Assembly (NCBI GenBank): GCA_026075535.2
Contig: AP026538.1
Span: 6,014,001-6,078,000 of the forward strand
Length of the DNA: 64,000 nucleotides
Direction of reading: 5' to 3'
From: Tricholoma matsutake
Taxonomy: Eukaryota; Basidiomycota; Agaricomycetes; Agaricales; Tricholomataceae
Shown here in pieces: positions 1-11,853 of this stretch (positions within the stretch are counted from its first letter, which is position 1; each line of letters starts with the position of its first letter). The notes below the pieces were generated by a model. The model was not told the origin of the DNA. It saw only the letters and a list, made by a program, of their open reading frames with translations, and did not search any database. The position numbers and the translations under genes were made by a program.

Positions 1-82
1 AAGGCAGCAGATTTAAATGAAGGTTTTTTTTTCTTACCATCACATTTGGAGTACCACTGCATGCTGACAATCTTCCTACTTC

Positions 83-1108
83 AGAAGGACACCGGAAAAA
101 ATTAGTAGCACTCCAGCAGGAATATCAAGAAGAATACGAGGCACTCACCAAAGAAGAAAAGGATGAACTTATTGAAGAATTTGACACCCATAAGCAGGAA
201 GGCATGAAAATCCATCGACCAACTGCATGCACGTGCATCCAAGATGTAGCTAATGTGGCACGTAATATGCAACTTCTGGTGAGCAGTCATAGAGAAATTA
301 TCCTTACATGGGTGACATGGACTATAGATGACCGGCCTAACATATCGCATTGGAATTGAAGGCTTTTTCTGTATTGTATGAAATTCTCCTGACTTCCATA
401 TGAAGCCACATTGGTTTTTTACATCACCGGCACTGGAGGAGTATATGAAGATCGCCGTTCAAAAGAAATGGGACACCACAGAGATTGGTACGAAGCTGGA
501 GGTGTTTGCAGTTGCTGGATGTGATGTTGTAAGTGAGTGAAAGCCCAATATTATCGTTGAAAAGGCCACAGATTTGACTATGACCCTTCAGATTTACTTC
601 AAACATCCAAGCAGAAAGCCAATCATCTGAAACGAGAAATTTGGGAGAAGATTAGTGAAATGCTGGGTATGCCCCTCACACTATAGCTATCTACTACCAC
701 TGATTTCTCTTAGTCGAGATCACTGGCAACCCTAATGCGGTTATGCAGTATGTCAACTATGAAGAAGGAATAATTCAACGCTATGGTGTAGAGTTAACGG
801 GATGGACTTATGAGAAGTTTGTCAATCCGAGTGAACTCAGCACAGTGGTGGAGCCTTTGCACAAGTTAGTTGATGCCATCAACACAGGCGACTGCAAATT
901 TGTAAAACTGACCACAGAAGAACATCGGGAGCACCTGGCATCATACAGGGCAAAGATTGCTACAGGGGAACTCAAAGCTCATGAAAGGAAAATACGGAGT
1001 GATGCTGGGACAAAAAAGAGGAAGAGAAAGGCCGTGAACAAGGTTAGTGAGGATGACGAGGAGGACAGCGAGGACCACTCCAAGGGCCTATCTTCCACAA
1101 AATGTTGA
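83..1108 (+). pseudogene. Basidiomycete dispersed conserved protein, C-terminal exons
   Basis: The reading frame runs through four exon-like blocks: about 83-265, 330-530, 553-666 and 712-1108. They are separated by short introns with GT donors (gtgagc at 266) and a TTAG acceptor near 711. Motifs include GIEGFFCIV, FTSPALEEYM, KWDTTEIGT, ITGNPNAVMQY and RYGVELTGWT, followed by a Lys/Glu-rich tail. From memory of basidiomycete genomes this is a widespread repeated protein of unknown function that is often found near transposons. The 5' part lies outside the window. A TGA at 379-381 falls where relatives have Arg, which fits CGA to TGA decay, so it is called a pseudogene. The function is unknown. 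It could instead be a live gene with a misplaced intron around 379. Confidence 0.6.
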
Positions 1109-1295
1109 TGAACCACTGGCAGAAGCACCTCATTCATTGACTCTGACTCTGGCTCCGAGTAGATAACTAACTATAGAACATTGTGAATCCCTCAGTGCAT
1201 TTATGGAACAGTAGTAGTTGTTGGTGAAGCACCCAGAGGTTGAACTGTGTGACATGGCAAGTCCTAGATGTATTTGGAAAGAGGTGCCTGGATTC

Positions 1296-1600
1296 CAAAA
1301 GCAGTGATGGGCGCTTGCAGATGTGAACCAAGGGAAAGACGGGCACTGCAGTGGATGGCGATGAGCACCGTGATGGATAGTGATGGGCACTGATTGATAT
1401 GAAGCGGGATGGGCGCTGCAATGGATGGCAATGAGCACTGGATAGCGATGGGCACTATGATGGGTAGTGATGGGCACTGATTGACATGAACCAAGGTTAT
1501 GCTGATTGTACCTGAGGATGGGATAAGAATAGCCAGATGATGACCAGTGATGGGTGCTGATCAAGGTGAACCGAGGTTTTGCCGATAGTACCTGACAATG
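1296..1600. repeat. Degenerate minisatellite, core gatgggcactg
   Basis: Short units built on gatgggcactg/gatgggcgctg recur with variable spacers (gatagtgatgggcactg, gatggcaatgagcactg, gaaccaagg/gaaccgagg). The open frames seen on the minus strand here are a by-product of the repeat and look non-coding. Confidence 0.6.
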
Positions 1601-1639
1601 GGAAGAGGCGGGATATGTCGGGACAGATACTGACACTGA

Positions 1640-2256
1640 TAGGAAAATTCTCGCTTCTCAAAGTCAAAAATATCTGAGGGACATATTGGTGGGTAAGGGG
1701 AATCAGTAGATCTGATACAGATTAATAGGCATGACATGATGGGATCATGTCAACTAATATATAAGGTACTGTGGGAAGGTTAGGTGAGTAGGGACATACC
1801 ATGAAACCTAATTCAGTCATGGTTGCCATGCAAGTGAGATCTGTCCTGCAGGATGCTTCCAAAGCCACTTTTCCTGACAATGTATCGTGCTTTGCCCAGT
1901 TGTACCTCTGCTTTTGTCAACCATCTTTTAGCCCTGTTGTATCTCCGCACTGTGCAATGTATATTAGCATGAGCATGTTGCAGGGTGCATTCACATTTGC
2001 AGCACTGATCTTTGCTTGTGTAATACAGAACCATCACTTCTTGACAAGTGTTAACCATTATCTATATGGGACAACTTGAAGAATATCAAGTCTGCAAGCA
2101 GAGGGCCACCACTCATATTCACCTTTGCAATAACTGGGTCTTGTCACAGTTTCAAGTCAAAATTTGTTTGTTGTGGTTTGCACATGACACAATGACTCAT
2201 GTGTTGTCCACAATGTGGTTGCAACTTTCAAGATTGAAAAGTGGTCTTATGCCATA
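1640..2256. other. Stretch without recognisable gene
   Basis: Short open frames occur on both strands, but none resembles a known family. The stretch probably contains the 5' end of the Plavaka element (N-terminal zinc-finger region and terminal inverted repeat), but I could not recognise either. Confidence 0.4.
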
Positions 2257-5256
2257 TGAACCACCCTCTCAGATCTTGTTACAATTATGTCTGGGAGGCA
2301 GCTGACTTCTTCCATGATCTTCAGGAGTACAACACCCATAAATGTCAACTGCAATGTTCAAATTCCCCCGAGCCCCCACATTCATTGGATGATAGATACA
2401 ACACTGTAGAACCAACAAACCAAGGTCCCTTCAATGATGAACCACCACTTGCAGACTCCCTTCAGTTGACAATGGATCATTCATTGAGGAATACAAAGGA
2501 GCAGCCCAGGTGTATGGGGGCATGACCTTTATGTCAGAATTCAACAGTGACAACCATGCTGAAAAATGTGATGAAAATCTCTATTATCCATTTGCTTCAA
2601 GGGACAAATGGGAATTGGCTGCTTTTTTACTCCAGTCTAATCTCAGCATGGAATCTATTGTTAAATTTGGTGAGTGTCATACCACTCATGCCTCCTTCAC
2701 TGTATAGTCATTGGCTCTCTGAAAGGCAAAAATTTACTGTTTGGTACCACTAAATGCTTATGTGACCTTGCCAAGCTGCTTCCCAAGGGACCAGAATGGC
2801 AATGCAAATGCTGGAACATGGCATATCCAACAAAGAAAAAATCAATCTCTTTTATTGTGACCCACTGAATTGCATACAGTCTATTCTGACCAACCCTCTT
2901 ATGGAACCCCATCTAAAATTCTCACTGTTATGCATCTTTGACTCTGCAGCAAGGGCGATGTGGATCTATACTGAGTGGTTAACTGTTGACATCACATGGT
3001 CAATGCAAGTGAGTTCCGTTTGTTGAATTTACTCCAATCTTCCCTTATGTCTCTACAGGATGAGCTGCCTCATGGAGCCACTCTTCATGGTGTTATTCTA
3101 TCCTCCAATAGGATGAATATCTCAGCAATGACTGGCAGACATGTTGCCCATCCACTTCTCATAAGTCTTGCAAACCTTTTCATGGATTTTCAGATGAAGG
3201 CTTCAAACCATGCTTTCCTTCTGCTTGCATTGCTCCCAGTCCCCAAATTCATCCACTGAGACAAATGAACTCATGGCATCTTGGGGTATTGTTTGCAGCA
3301 CAAATGCTTGGACTTCATACTGAGGCCACTCAAAAAGGCAGCTGAAGCAGGCATCATGGTGTTGGATCCAGTCAGTTCTCTTTGCTATGTTTTCACCCCT
3401 CTTGCTACATACATGGTTGACATACAGGAGACATTAGCACTTTCTGGGGTTGGTGGGAAAATGTTGCACCTTACGATGGCAACTTACAAATAATTCAATG
3501 ATCCTTTTCAGCATGAGCCACAAACAGCTTCAACAACCCTTGTGCAACTACATGCCCTTGAGCAAGAATTTAATGCTTGGGACCTTGACAAATATCTCAA
3601 AGCTTCCAAGATGAAAAGACTGAATGGAGTAGGGATTGGCCTCTTTCAGACCCTTCAAAATTCTTTACACCCAAGCCACTCCACCACTGGCACAAGATGT
3701 TTTGGGACCATGACATTAAATGGTGCATTTGTATTCTTGGTGACACTGAGATCCATTTTTGGTTCTCAATTCTTCACCCTCACACTGGGTTTCAAGAATT
3801 TTGTGAGGGCATCTCTAAAGTTGATCAAGTCACTGGGCATGAACACTGTGACATTGAGCATTACATCATAGCAGTCATTGCTGATGCTGTCCCAAAAGAC
3901 TTTTTGATTGCTATCCACTCATTGATGGACTTCAGATATCTTGCCCAGGCCCCTATACTATCTGATCAGTTGTGCATGGAAATCAATAATGCACTTAAGG
4001 AGTTCCACAATCATAAACAGGTGATCATATCCTCTGGTGGACAAAACAGAAAAACCCATAAACTGATTAAACACTGGCACATACCGAAGCTTGAACCTAC
4101 AAAGTGTTGTTCCAAGTATCCATCAGAATGGAGCAGCAATACAATGGACCGCAGATGTCACAGAAAGATGCCATGTCACTGAAATCAAGAAACCCTCAGC
4201 CCACACTAACAATCACTCTTACGAGTCCCAGATCTGCTGCCATCTTGATTGCAGAGAAGTGCTAGTGGTTTGACATTGCTACTGCCATTTGTGAAGCCAG
4301 TCCTGATTTTTTAAATCTGTCTCATGTTAACCACAAAGATGATGACAATGATGATAGCTCCGAAAATCCCGAGGAAAATCCAGAAGGATATGCTTCTCCT
4401 CCCGCCACCACAATGGCCGGAGTCATAGCAAGCCTTAAGACTGTTGCTCGAGTATTTGGCAAAATGGTGATTACTTTGAGCATGCATGTGCTCTCCAACA
4501 GGGCTCTTATCCCCATGCCCCGCTTCCATTTAGGACCACTGTATGTGGTGAGACTGCTTTACATCTAACCCAAGATCCCTCTATGAAGATCACAATTGAT
4601 GACATCATGAGCAAGTTCAACCAGATTTACATGGTGCTCTCGCTGACTTTTTAGGTCATGTTAATAGTGGACAGCCTCTCAGAATTGGTAGTGGTAAGGC
4701 TGCCAATGTCGACTCTCAGTTACCTTTTGACAATCTTCAAGTCTGGACAAGTGTCCAACTTCAGAATTGCGCTTATTATGCCCTACATCACATTCTTCCT
4801 GCTCAAAGAGTTAATGCCCTTCCTCCATCAATGGAATGGCTCTCTGGACACTGTGATGTCATTCTCCTCATCTTGCTGACATGTCAGCTTGGTTTCAGGA
4901 CATCACGCAATTGCCCAGCTATGTCTTATTTTTTGAGCCATTCCATCCAGAAGAGCCCCATTTTCTCCTGGTACAGATTTGTTTCTGGTGTATGCTCAAC
5001 ACTTCAATATTGTTCATTAGTTGAACCCAACTGGCCAGAGACAATCAAATGAGAGGGGTCTGCATCCAGAACCAACTACTGGAATGTATGTCTTGAAGCA
5101 TGCCCAGCAGAATGATGGATTGATCATGGGAGATATCATGCCTTTAACTCAACTCCAAACACTTGTGGGTCTTGTACCATGTTTTGGGAAAGTGGCAGTC
5201 AGGCAGTCATCAAAAGAAATGGTCTTGGAGTATTGCTTAGAATTTTGGCTGAATAA

Positions 5257-5287
5257 GGGCCTGGTCAGCTGCACCAACATCAAATTG
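5257..5287 (+). repeat. Left TIR of the PIF/Harbinger element
   Basis: Begins gggcctggtcagctgcacca. It pairs with 9808-9838, with a single A/G difference at base 11. Confidence 0.92.
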
Positions 5288-6684
5288 AAGTACCTCAATC
5301 TTCAGCCAAATCAGAGCCCTAAATTTCAATCCTGAACCCACCCAATGATATTTTGAGACCCCTGCTCAGCTGCACTCAATCTCGAATTTAGAGTGATGGT
5401 TAGTGTGACAATAAGTTTCCATCCCATCTCACCATCGTCTACACATAATCACAGTCCTTACATGTCTTACACTATATTCACTCTCTTATACACTTCTAAA
5501 CTGCCACAATGGCCAGGAAATCATCGAAAGCAGATAGCAACAAGGAGAATGCACAATCCACTCCATCTGAGACCCTGCCTGTTGCAACACCCAATGCTCC
5601 CTTGACAATATTCTCAAACCTGCCAAACCCTCAAAAGCCAAAGCAAAGAAGCCGCCAAAGAATGCATGCTGGTCTTCAGCTGACGACAAGACATTGATCA
5701 AAGTGCTGACCAAGCAGCAAGCCCTTGGCAACCAATTGGATAGTGGCTGGAAATCTCTCGTGTGGACTGCTGCAGCTCATAAGCTCAAGGGCAGTGAGAA
5801 GTGAAGTGGTGGAGCTCCAAAGACTGCAGGTAGCTGCAATAGTCATTGGCAAACAGTATGTAACAGCTCACAGTCACAGTTTCCATTGGTCAGCTAATCA
5901 TATCTAATTTTTGAAGCTCAAAGGTCATTTCATTGTGGTTAAAAGCTTCGAGGGCTCTCAGGTTGGGGCTGGGATGAAGATACACACATAGTTACTGCCC
6001 CGGATGGAGTTTGGGAGGCATATATCAAGGTATGTATAATGTTCACTATGCTGCCGTCTACTTCTCATGCACAATAGGCACATCCCACAGCAGGGCAGTG
6101 GCGTGATGAGCCATTCCCACTCTATAATGACATTTCTCCTCTGGTCAAAGGGCAGCACGCAACTGGCGACTAGTGTTTCAAGGTCCAGTCTACAGGACCA
6201 AAAAATACCATAGGACCGAACTGGACCGAACCTCAGTCCAGTCTTTTTTTCGGTTGCAGTTGCCCACATTTAGGGTTGTTACAGTTGCCAGTTGCCTCAT
6301 TTTGTAAATATTTGAAAACCATTCAAAAACCGGTCGCAATTGGTTGCAACCAGTCTTCACACAGTAGTATATACTCATGGAAAAGTATCTACATTACAAG
6401 AAAATACAACTAATATATACTATTAATACTATTGATACTAAATACATGGTATAGGAATGAGCAATGGGAAGGAAAAGCACTCATTTCATGAGTGCTTACA
6501 TACCATGTGGCTGCGCACTGACCATTTGGTTGTGCTTGCGCCCCGAAAAAAGAAAGTGGCACCACTTGCCAAACAATTCCCATGACCACCAACAACCCAC
6601 AACACTGCTTCCTCTCTCTCCACTTCCTCTCACTGCCAACAGTACCCACCGCCTACCTTAGAAACACCATGCCTCAACCACAAA

Positions 6685-6723
6685 GTGGGCCCAAATGACG
6701 AGCTAGTTGTCGTTTGGGCCCCA
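6685..6723. repeat. Hairpin preceding an intron-like donor (copy 1)
   Basis: The arms gggcccaaatgac and gtcgtttgggcccc flank a 9-base loop. They are followed at once by aggtatgttttttat and, further on, a tttag acceptor-like site. This is a module of the hAT-like element, repeated at 6878. Confidence 0.7.
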
Positions 6724-6877
6724 GGTATGTTTTTTATTGTTCATTTCATCTTTTTTTCTACTAACAATACATTTCTTTTTCTTTAGTTTTTTGCATTCCG
6801 AGCCCTGCCCCATGCCCCTCCCAACGCCGTACTGATGCCAACGCCAGCTGACAGGATAGCAATAATGTTGCAAAGTA

Positions 6878-6911
6878 AGCCCAAATGACACTAGTTAGTG
6901 TCATTTGGGCT
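6878..6911. repeat. Perfect 16-bp inverted repeat with 2-base spacer (copy 2)
   Basis: agcccaaatgacacta and tagtgtcatttgggct flank gt. The repeat is followed by gggtatgttttttat, as in copy 1 about 190 bp upstream, so the hairpin and donor-like module is tandemly duplicated. Confidence 0.8.
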
Positions 6912-8382
6912 GTAGGGTATGTTTTTTATGATTTATTTCCTGTGTTTACTAACTAGCTAACTATTATTTCTTCTTTTTAGGTTCTTGCTTGTTCACAATG
7001 ATGCCTACCTGTCCCCTATGCTGCCACTGTGAGCCTCTGCTCATGGGGCCGCAATGTTGGACAACGATGCTGGGATGCCGCATCACACAGCACCACCACC
7101 CTGCCTCTGAGCCACTGCTCATAGGGGGCAATGGAGGTGCTGACGATGAACAGTGCCATGTCAACACAACAAATTATGGCAAAAATGGGGAGGATGGTGA
7201 TGAACAACAGGGAGGGGATGACAAACATCAATGCAAGGGCAACAAATGGCAATGCAAGGGCAACAAACAATAATGCGGAGATGACAACACAAGGATGGCA
7301 GATGACAACACAAGGATGACAAACAACAACGCCAGGGTGAAGTGAACGCAGGGTACAATGAACAATGAGGCTGACAACAACAAATACCGGGGGATGACAT
7401 ATGACGCCCCACTCTCACTACAAACATGAAACAGTGGGGGCTTTCTATTTCTTTCTTAAATCTTTTTTCTTTTTTCTTTCTATTAGCAACTGCCCCCACC
7501 ACTGCGAGCACCTGCTCGCGGGGTGATGTAATTAGTTTTAATAAGTATATAATAAAATTTATTTATACTGTAAAAATAGTAGTAAAACCAGCCGAAACTG
7601 GTCTTTTTGGGGCAACCGAACTGAATAGGACTGGTCCTATTTGGTTTAGTTGTGGTCCTCCAAGTTTGGGCAATGGTTTGGACCAGTTGCGGTCCACAGG
7701 GGGTCAAAAAACCAGACCAAACTGGACCTTAAAACACTACTGGTGACTGTGTCATCCGAATCCCTGGAGTTATCGACACAGGATCTCAAGAGTCTCCACT
7801 GTGGACCTTCAGTTCCTTACCTCAAGAATCTCAACCTCAGACCTCAAGTGACGGTGGTGATACTGTGGCTCATGGTGGCAATAATGCTGATGGAAATGGG
7901 GAAGAAGACCAGGAGGTACACTATATGTATCATTTTGATTGGAACCCACTGATGTTCATGTTGTTAGGATAAGGACTCGCTGATGACCCCTAGTTCTCCA
8001 CCTGCACCTTCTCAAACCACTCAAAAATGCACTCATGCTCCCTCCCTCTCATCTGACATTGATACACCTCGACCTCGCAAAGGCCATTGGTCTGGTCCTG
8101 ATGCCCTCTTTGAGGTTGCTGAGAGCATTTGGGCTGTTTCTACATCAGTATTAGTATCTGAGAAGGATTCTTCTGACCATGTTTGCTGTGCAGCTGCTAT
8201 TGAGACCGTTGAAGCTGATGGCAGTTTGACATGTAGCAAGTGCATCAAGGTCATGAAACTCTTCTGTCGAGACATTGACATTGCTGATACATACCTTGCC
8301 ATTAAAGATAGTGAACTTCATACTGCATTCATCTTATCAGAGCTTGAGAATGCAATGTAATTAATCATCCTTAAATACCCAT

Positions 8383-9683
8383 TTATGCTCCTTCCATTGT
8401 GTTCATATATTCTACATAATCATCCCACATCTTCTTTGCAATCTCGTCCCACTTTTCATCTCCCTGATTCTTTTCACCCTCTGCAATTGATCTACCATAA
8501 TGTTCTCTTGCTCGCCTAGATGATCTGCATTCAATTTCATCAGTTGCACCTTCAAGATCATCAGGATCATGAATATGAATGAAGTTGTGAAGTGCACAAA
8601 TTGCAAGAACAATTTTAGCCTGTGTCTGGATATCATATTCTGGTGCTGCAACCAAAATGCGGAATTGTCACTTCACAATTCCAAATATATGCTCAATTGC
8701 ATTATGGGCTTGTGCATGTCAAAGGTTGATTAGCTCCTTTTCATTTTGGGGTCTACCATAACTCAGAAATCAGTAGCTTGAAAGTGATAGAAGAAATAAA
8801 TGCAAACTTCTATGGAGCTCGACCCCATTCCTTCAAATGATATTGAACACCATGATAGGGAACTAGAAGTGAATCACATGATGCGAATCCAGCATCGGCC
8901 AGATAGAATGTCCCAGGCAGGATTGCAAAATCCACCTTTCGAGCATCATCAAATACCCGACCATCTGCTGCACTTCCTTCCCAACCACTGAGGACATAGC
9001 AAAACCAAAGATCAAATGTGCAACCAGCCAGGATATTCATGGTAATGCCTCCTTTTCAATTCTGGTACTGTGCCATGTCTTCATCAGCTACCCACGAGTC
9101 AATAGTGTTGGATTTCTGGGTGAGTTACATCATCTGGAGGAAGTTCGACATAGCAGTTATAGAAATCTGGGTGTGTGAACATGTCCAGAATACGTTTGAA
9201 GACCCTATAGATCATTGAAGGTTTGTCAATCATGAATTAATAGATAATGCAAATAGCAGGTGTATACTTTGAAATGGTATCTGGCCCATGTTGGAGCTGT
9301 TCTCAGATCTCGTGGTGTGAGGCACCTGATCTACAGAACTGCAAGAAAATTCCCAGCTGGATGGTGGCTGGTACATGCTTTGAGTCACGAAGCCCAGTAT
9401 GTATTGCAAAATCATGCAGAAGATGCCAATACACATGCTTGTTCAAACCCATCATGTTATAGAACTGCTGATCATGTCCTGCAAGAAGCTCCTGTACCCA
9501 TTGTAAGCCAGTGCAGCAAGAGTTATACATTGGTGTTTTGAGAATATGAGGTGTGACATATTGAGCAGCAGATCCTCCAGCAGCTAGAGCAGATACAATA
9601 GCAGTAACCTTTCTTTGCACTCTCTGACGAGCTGCTACTGATGATTGGATAGATTTGGTAGTGCTAGAAGCCATGTGGACCAT
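8383..9683 (-). pseudogene. PIF/Harbinger DDE transposase (DDE_Tnp_4 type)
   Basis: The transposase would cut and join the element ends. The N-terminal part (9683 down to 9303) contains NMMGLNKHVYWHLLHDF and QLGIFLQFCRSGASH, typical of the helix-turn-helix region. The catalytic core resumes at about 9040 with MNILAGCTFDLWFCY, SGWEGSAADGRVFDDAR, FYLADAGFASCDSLLVPY and GVQYHLKEWGRAP. The C-terminus (8655-8383) has IVLAICALHNFIH. The stretch between 9303 and 9040 is scrambled, and the conserved first catalytic Asp block is missing or unrecognisable. A TGA stands at a conserved Arg just before KGG. The gene is dead, and it converges on the Myb gene with 22 bp between their stop codons. Confidence 0.82.
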
Positions 9684-9807
9684 TATGAGGGACAATTTAC
9701 AAGCAGACTGTATCTATATCTTATCACTGTGACAATGTGTGACAAATGTTTGAGATCCATGATGACCTCAATTTCACCACTTCATCAAAATCAGAATTAG
9801 GTGCCCC

Positions 9808-9838
9808 CAATTTGATGTTGGTGCAGCCGACCAGGCCC
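9808..9838 (-). repeat. Right TIR of the PIF/Harbinger element
   Basis: The reverse complement begins gggcctggtcggctgcacca and matches the left TIR. TAA follows at 9839-9841. Confidence 0.92.
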
Positions 9839-9887
9839 TAAGTATTTTGACAAAGAACTATTTTATGCTCTGAAAAAATGTGTCTAG

Positions 9888-11464
9888 GTTCATAAATGAC
9901 ATTTATTTACTCAAGGAAAACATTTCTTTTTTAGATGTGACTGGAAGGCAGAGTAGAAAAAACAGGGGGAGAGTGGAGGCTGCAGCTGCTGCAGAGGGAG
10001 GTGTGCAGCTGAATGTCTACACAGTGACACCAAAGTTGCATATTACACAGATGCAGCACTGTTTGCTGAGCAAGGCTTGTTTGAGTTCCAGACAAATGAT
10101 GCACATTGAATGCCTATGCAGTGACACCAAACTTGTGTATTACACAGATGTGGTGCTGTTTGTTGAACAAGGCTCATTTGAGTTTGACAACTTGAAGATT
10201 GTACGTTTCATTTAGTTTCTTGTTTCATTTCTCACTTTGTGTACAAATTACTAACACCTACTCAACACCCTCTTGTTTTCCTAACACTGAGCATTTTCCT
10301 AATTGCTCACACCAAACATGTTGCTCAAGAGAATCTGCTGGAACAGGGTCTACACAGCCCAGCAAACCCTATGGTGGTATGCAGAGGGGTGCATTTGAGC
10401 ACATTATGAGCAAAAGGGGTTATCTCAGCAAGGTGTCAAGTTGGCAATTGTGAGGTACACTTCTGATCCTCATCATTGCACCTTATACTAACAAAGCTCT
10501 CTTCAGGGGAACAGGATTCCATGGGGAGAGGTTTTGGTGGCCACCTAATGGTCAATTTTTGCTTGCTTAATGGCAAGCACATCACAGTGCACCATGTTTA
10601 TTTTGCATAGGAAATGGGTTTGATGTGTAGATTGACACAGAGTCATGCCCTGCTCATTTGCACTTGCCTTCTCCTCATCATACTAGCCACCCCATGGTCT
10701 ACACCTCACAACACCTGCCAACAAAATATACACCACCTTTCAAGGCCAGCTGCATGTCATCTCAATCAAGTCCAACTCTGAGTGATAAACCTCATGCCTG
10801 CTTTGGATTTCTGTTTAACCCCATCTTACATTGGTGACTGAACAAGTACACATTGCAGGGTACTTCATTCACAAATACGATGACCCTATCATCTCTAATG
10901 GACAGGTGCATTCCCAAGCAAGTTGATAGCAGTGTGCAGCTGTCATCTACCTCATTGCTTGCCAGCACTTATGGACCCCATTCATGCAAGAACTAGCAAG
11001 AAGGAGAGTGCATATCCATAACACCCACCCTAAAAAACCTCCCACATAGTCATCCATGCTGCTGATTTCACACTCAAAGCATCCGCTAAGGCAGCCACAC
11101 CAACAGCTGATGCCAGAGCTGCTCGGCGCTCACATCCTCAAGGAGTGGTGCATGCCAGAGGCTCAATGATTCCTATAGCTCCTGTCTTTACTAGATACAA
11201 CTTTATGTACATATTTCTGAGTCTTACATGAAGAATTCAACAGTTCTATCCTCATGGTAACATTTTGAATATCATAGACTTATTGGGCAAGATGGGTGAA
11301 TATAGGCCTCACTATGGCATCCTACTGTAGACTATGGAACCCTGCTGTAGACCATGGCATGCTAGGACACTACAGGTACTATGGCCCTACAGCACTACAG
11401 GTACTATGGCATGCTATAGGTTACTACAGTACTACAATATTTTCCCAAGTTTGCTGATGAATGC
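9888..11464 (+). other. Decayed coding-like region downstream of Plavaka
   Basis: No intact gene is present. A coding-like unit with the motif YYTDAALFAEQGLFEF is duplicated in tandem (about 10012-10096 and 10110-10193, 98-bp period). A readable but broken stretch follows (MQRGAFEHIMSKRGYLSKVS at about 10380-10435). It may be a second gene of the Plavaka element or another dead transposon. Short ctacaggtactatgg repeats lie at 11330-11440. Confidence 0.4.
10012..10193 (+). repeat. Two-copy tandem duplication, 98-bp period
   Basis: Both units contain cagtgacaccaaa, gtattacacagatg-like and aaggct...tttgagtt blocks. In one frame they encode similar peptides ending in FEF. Confidence 0.65.
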
Positions 11465-11853
11465 TTAGGGTTGTTCACAGTTGGCAGTTTTGGTTCATTT
11501 CTCACTCATTTTCAATCATTTTCTATTTCATTTTGATTCCATTTTTCGCAAGAATGGAACTGAGAATGAATGTATAAAATGAATGTAAAATGGAACCCTA
11601 CCCTTGCTTTTGTAAAAAGCGAACTGAAAAATGATCATTTTTCATCTTTTTAGCATTGTGCCTGGTGAGAAAAATGCATTTTTGCTCCATTTTTCTAAAT
11701 TTTCCTTCCCAGGGTGTTCATGGTAACCATTTTTTATGTCATTTTCCATTCCATTTTTCATTCCCTTTTGTTTGTTCCTCTGCCAAATACAGCCAAAAAT
11801 GAGTTTGAAAATGAGCCAAAAATAGCCCAAGAATGGCTACCGTGAACACCTAA
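11465..11853. mobile_element. Small MITE-like element
   Basis: The left end ttagggttgttcacagttgg and the right end ggctaccgtgaacacctaa form an imperfect terminal inverted repeat. A third related motif (agggtgttcatggtaacc) lies inside, near 11711. The interior is AT-rich with repeated cattttt/tcattt blocks and no coding sequence. The target duplication is unclear, possibly TA or TTA/TAA absorbed in the TIR. Confidence 0.55.

Larger units (their letters stand above)
6171..7739. mobile_element. Non-autonomous hAT-like element 1 nested in the Harbinger element
   Basis: Termini tagtgttt(c/t)aaggtccagt are inverted at both ends. The 8-bp flanks are ctggcgac (6163-6170) and ctggtgac (7740-7747), one mismatch apart. 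An 8-bp duplication and a YARNG-type terminus are hAT hallmarks. Removing the insert joins the Myb reading frame. The subterminal regions are rich in ggtcc/ggacc and accgaactgg motifs, likely transposase-binding repeats. No transposase is encoded, and the 1569-bp interior shows only short low-complexity open frames. Confidence 0.88.
5509..8360 (+). pseudogene. Myb/SANT-like DNA-binding protein of the Harbinger element
   Basis: PIF/Harbinger elements encode a second Myb/SANT protein that binds DNA together with the transposase. From ATG 5509 the protein starts MARKSSKADSNKENAQ. After a frame change near 5600 come the SANT-type motifs NACWSSADDKTLIKVL, LDSGWKSLVWTAAAHKLKG and SGGAPKT. A further block, LRGLSGWGWDEDTHIV, lies at about 5947. 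Intron 6030-6077 (gtatgt...aatag) is followed by HPTAGQWRDEPFPLYND. The frame is then cut by the hAT-like element at 6171 and resumes after 7747. A second intron near 7916-7974 leads to the C-terminal exon ending at TAA 8358-8360. A TGA near 5811, the frame change and the insertion make it non-functional. Confidence 0.8.
5257..9838. mobile_element. PIF/Harbinger DNA transposon, complete ends
   Basis: The ends are 31-bp terminal inverted repeats with one mismatch (5257-5287 and 9808-9838, beginning gggcctggtc). They are flanked by the 3-bp target duplication TAA (5254-5256 and 9839-9841), the TWA target typical of PIF/Harbinger. Inside are the two expected genes in convergent order: a Myb/SANT protein (plus strand) and a DDE transposase (minus strand). 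The 4582 bp include a nested hAT-like insertion. Without that insertion and its 8-bp duplication, the element is about 3.0 kb. Confidence 0.92.
2257..9887 (+). pseudogene. Plavaka (CACTA-like) transposase, split by a nested transposon
   Basis: Plavaka is a basidiomycete-specific DDE transposase family of the CACTA superfamily. Family motifs occur in order: ENLYYPFASRDKWEL (about 2570-2620), LPKGPEWQCK, a metal-binding-region stretch ending in YTEWLTVD, VILSSNRMNISAMTG (3090), the late block KMFWDHDIKWCICILGD (3693 on), VTGHEHCDIEHYIIAVIADA, PKLEP, QWTADVTERCHVTEIK (4130), the C-terminal QVWTSVQLQN region (4740) and a MYVLK...GDIMPLTQLQ region (5085-5160). Several frame changes and stops show that it is dead. 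At 5256 the frame is interrupted by a PIF/Harbinger element. It resumes in frame at 9839 and ends at TAG 9885-9887 with a tail beginning KYFDKELFYALK. Terminal inverted repeats were not found. Confidence 0.85.

Noticed and set aside
1130..1636. 168-codon open frame on the minus strand
   Set aside because: It follows the gatgggcactg repeat and gives repetitive His/Ser/Pro peptide without family resemblance.
7016..7511. Cys/His-rich open frames in hAT-like element 1
   Set aside because: Produced by short caatgcaagggcaac and acaacacaaggatg repeats, with no conserved motif.
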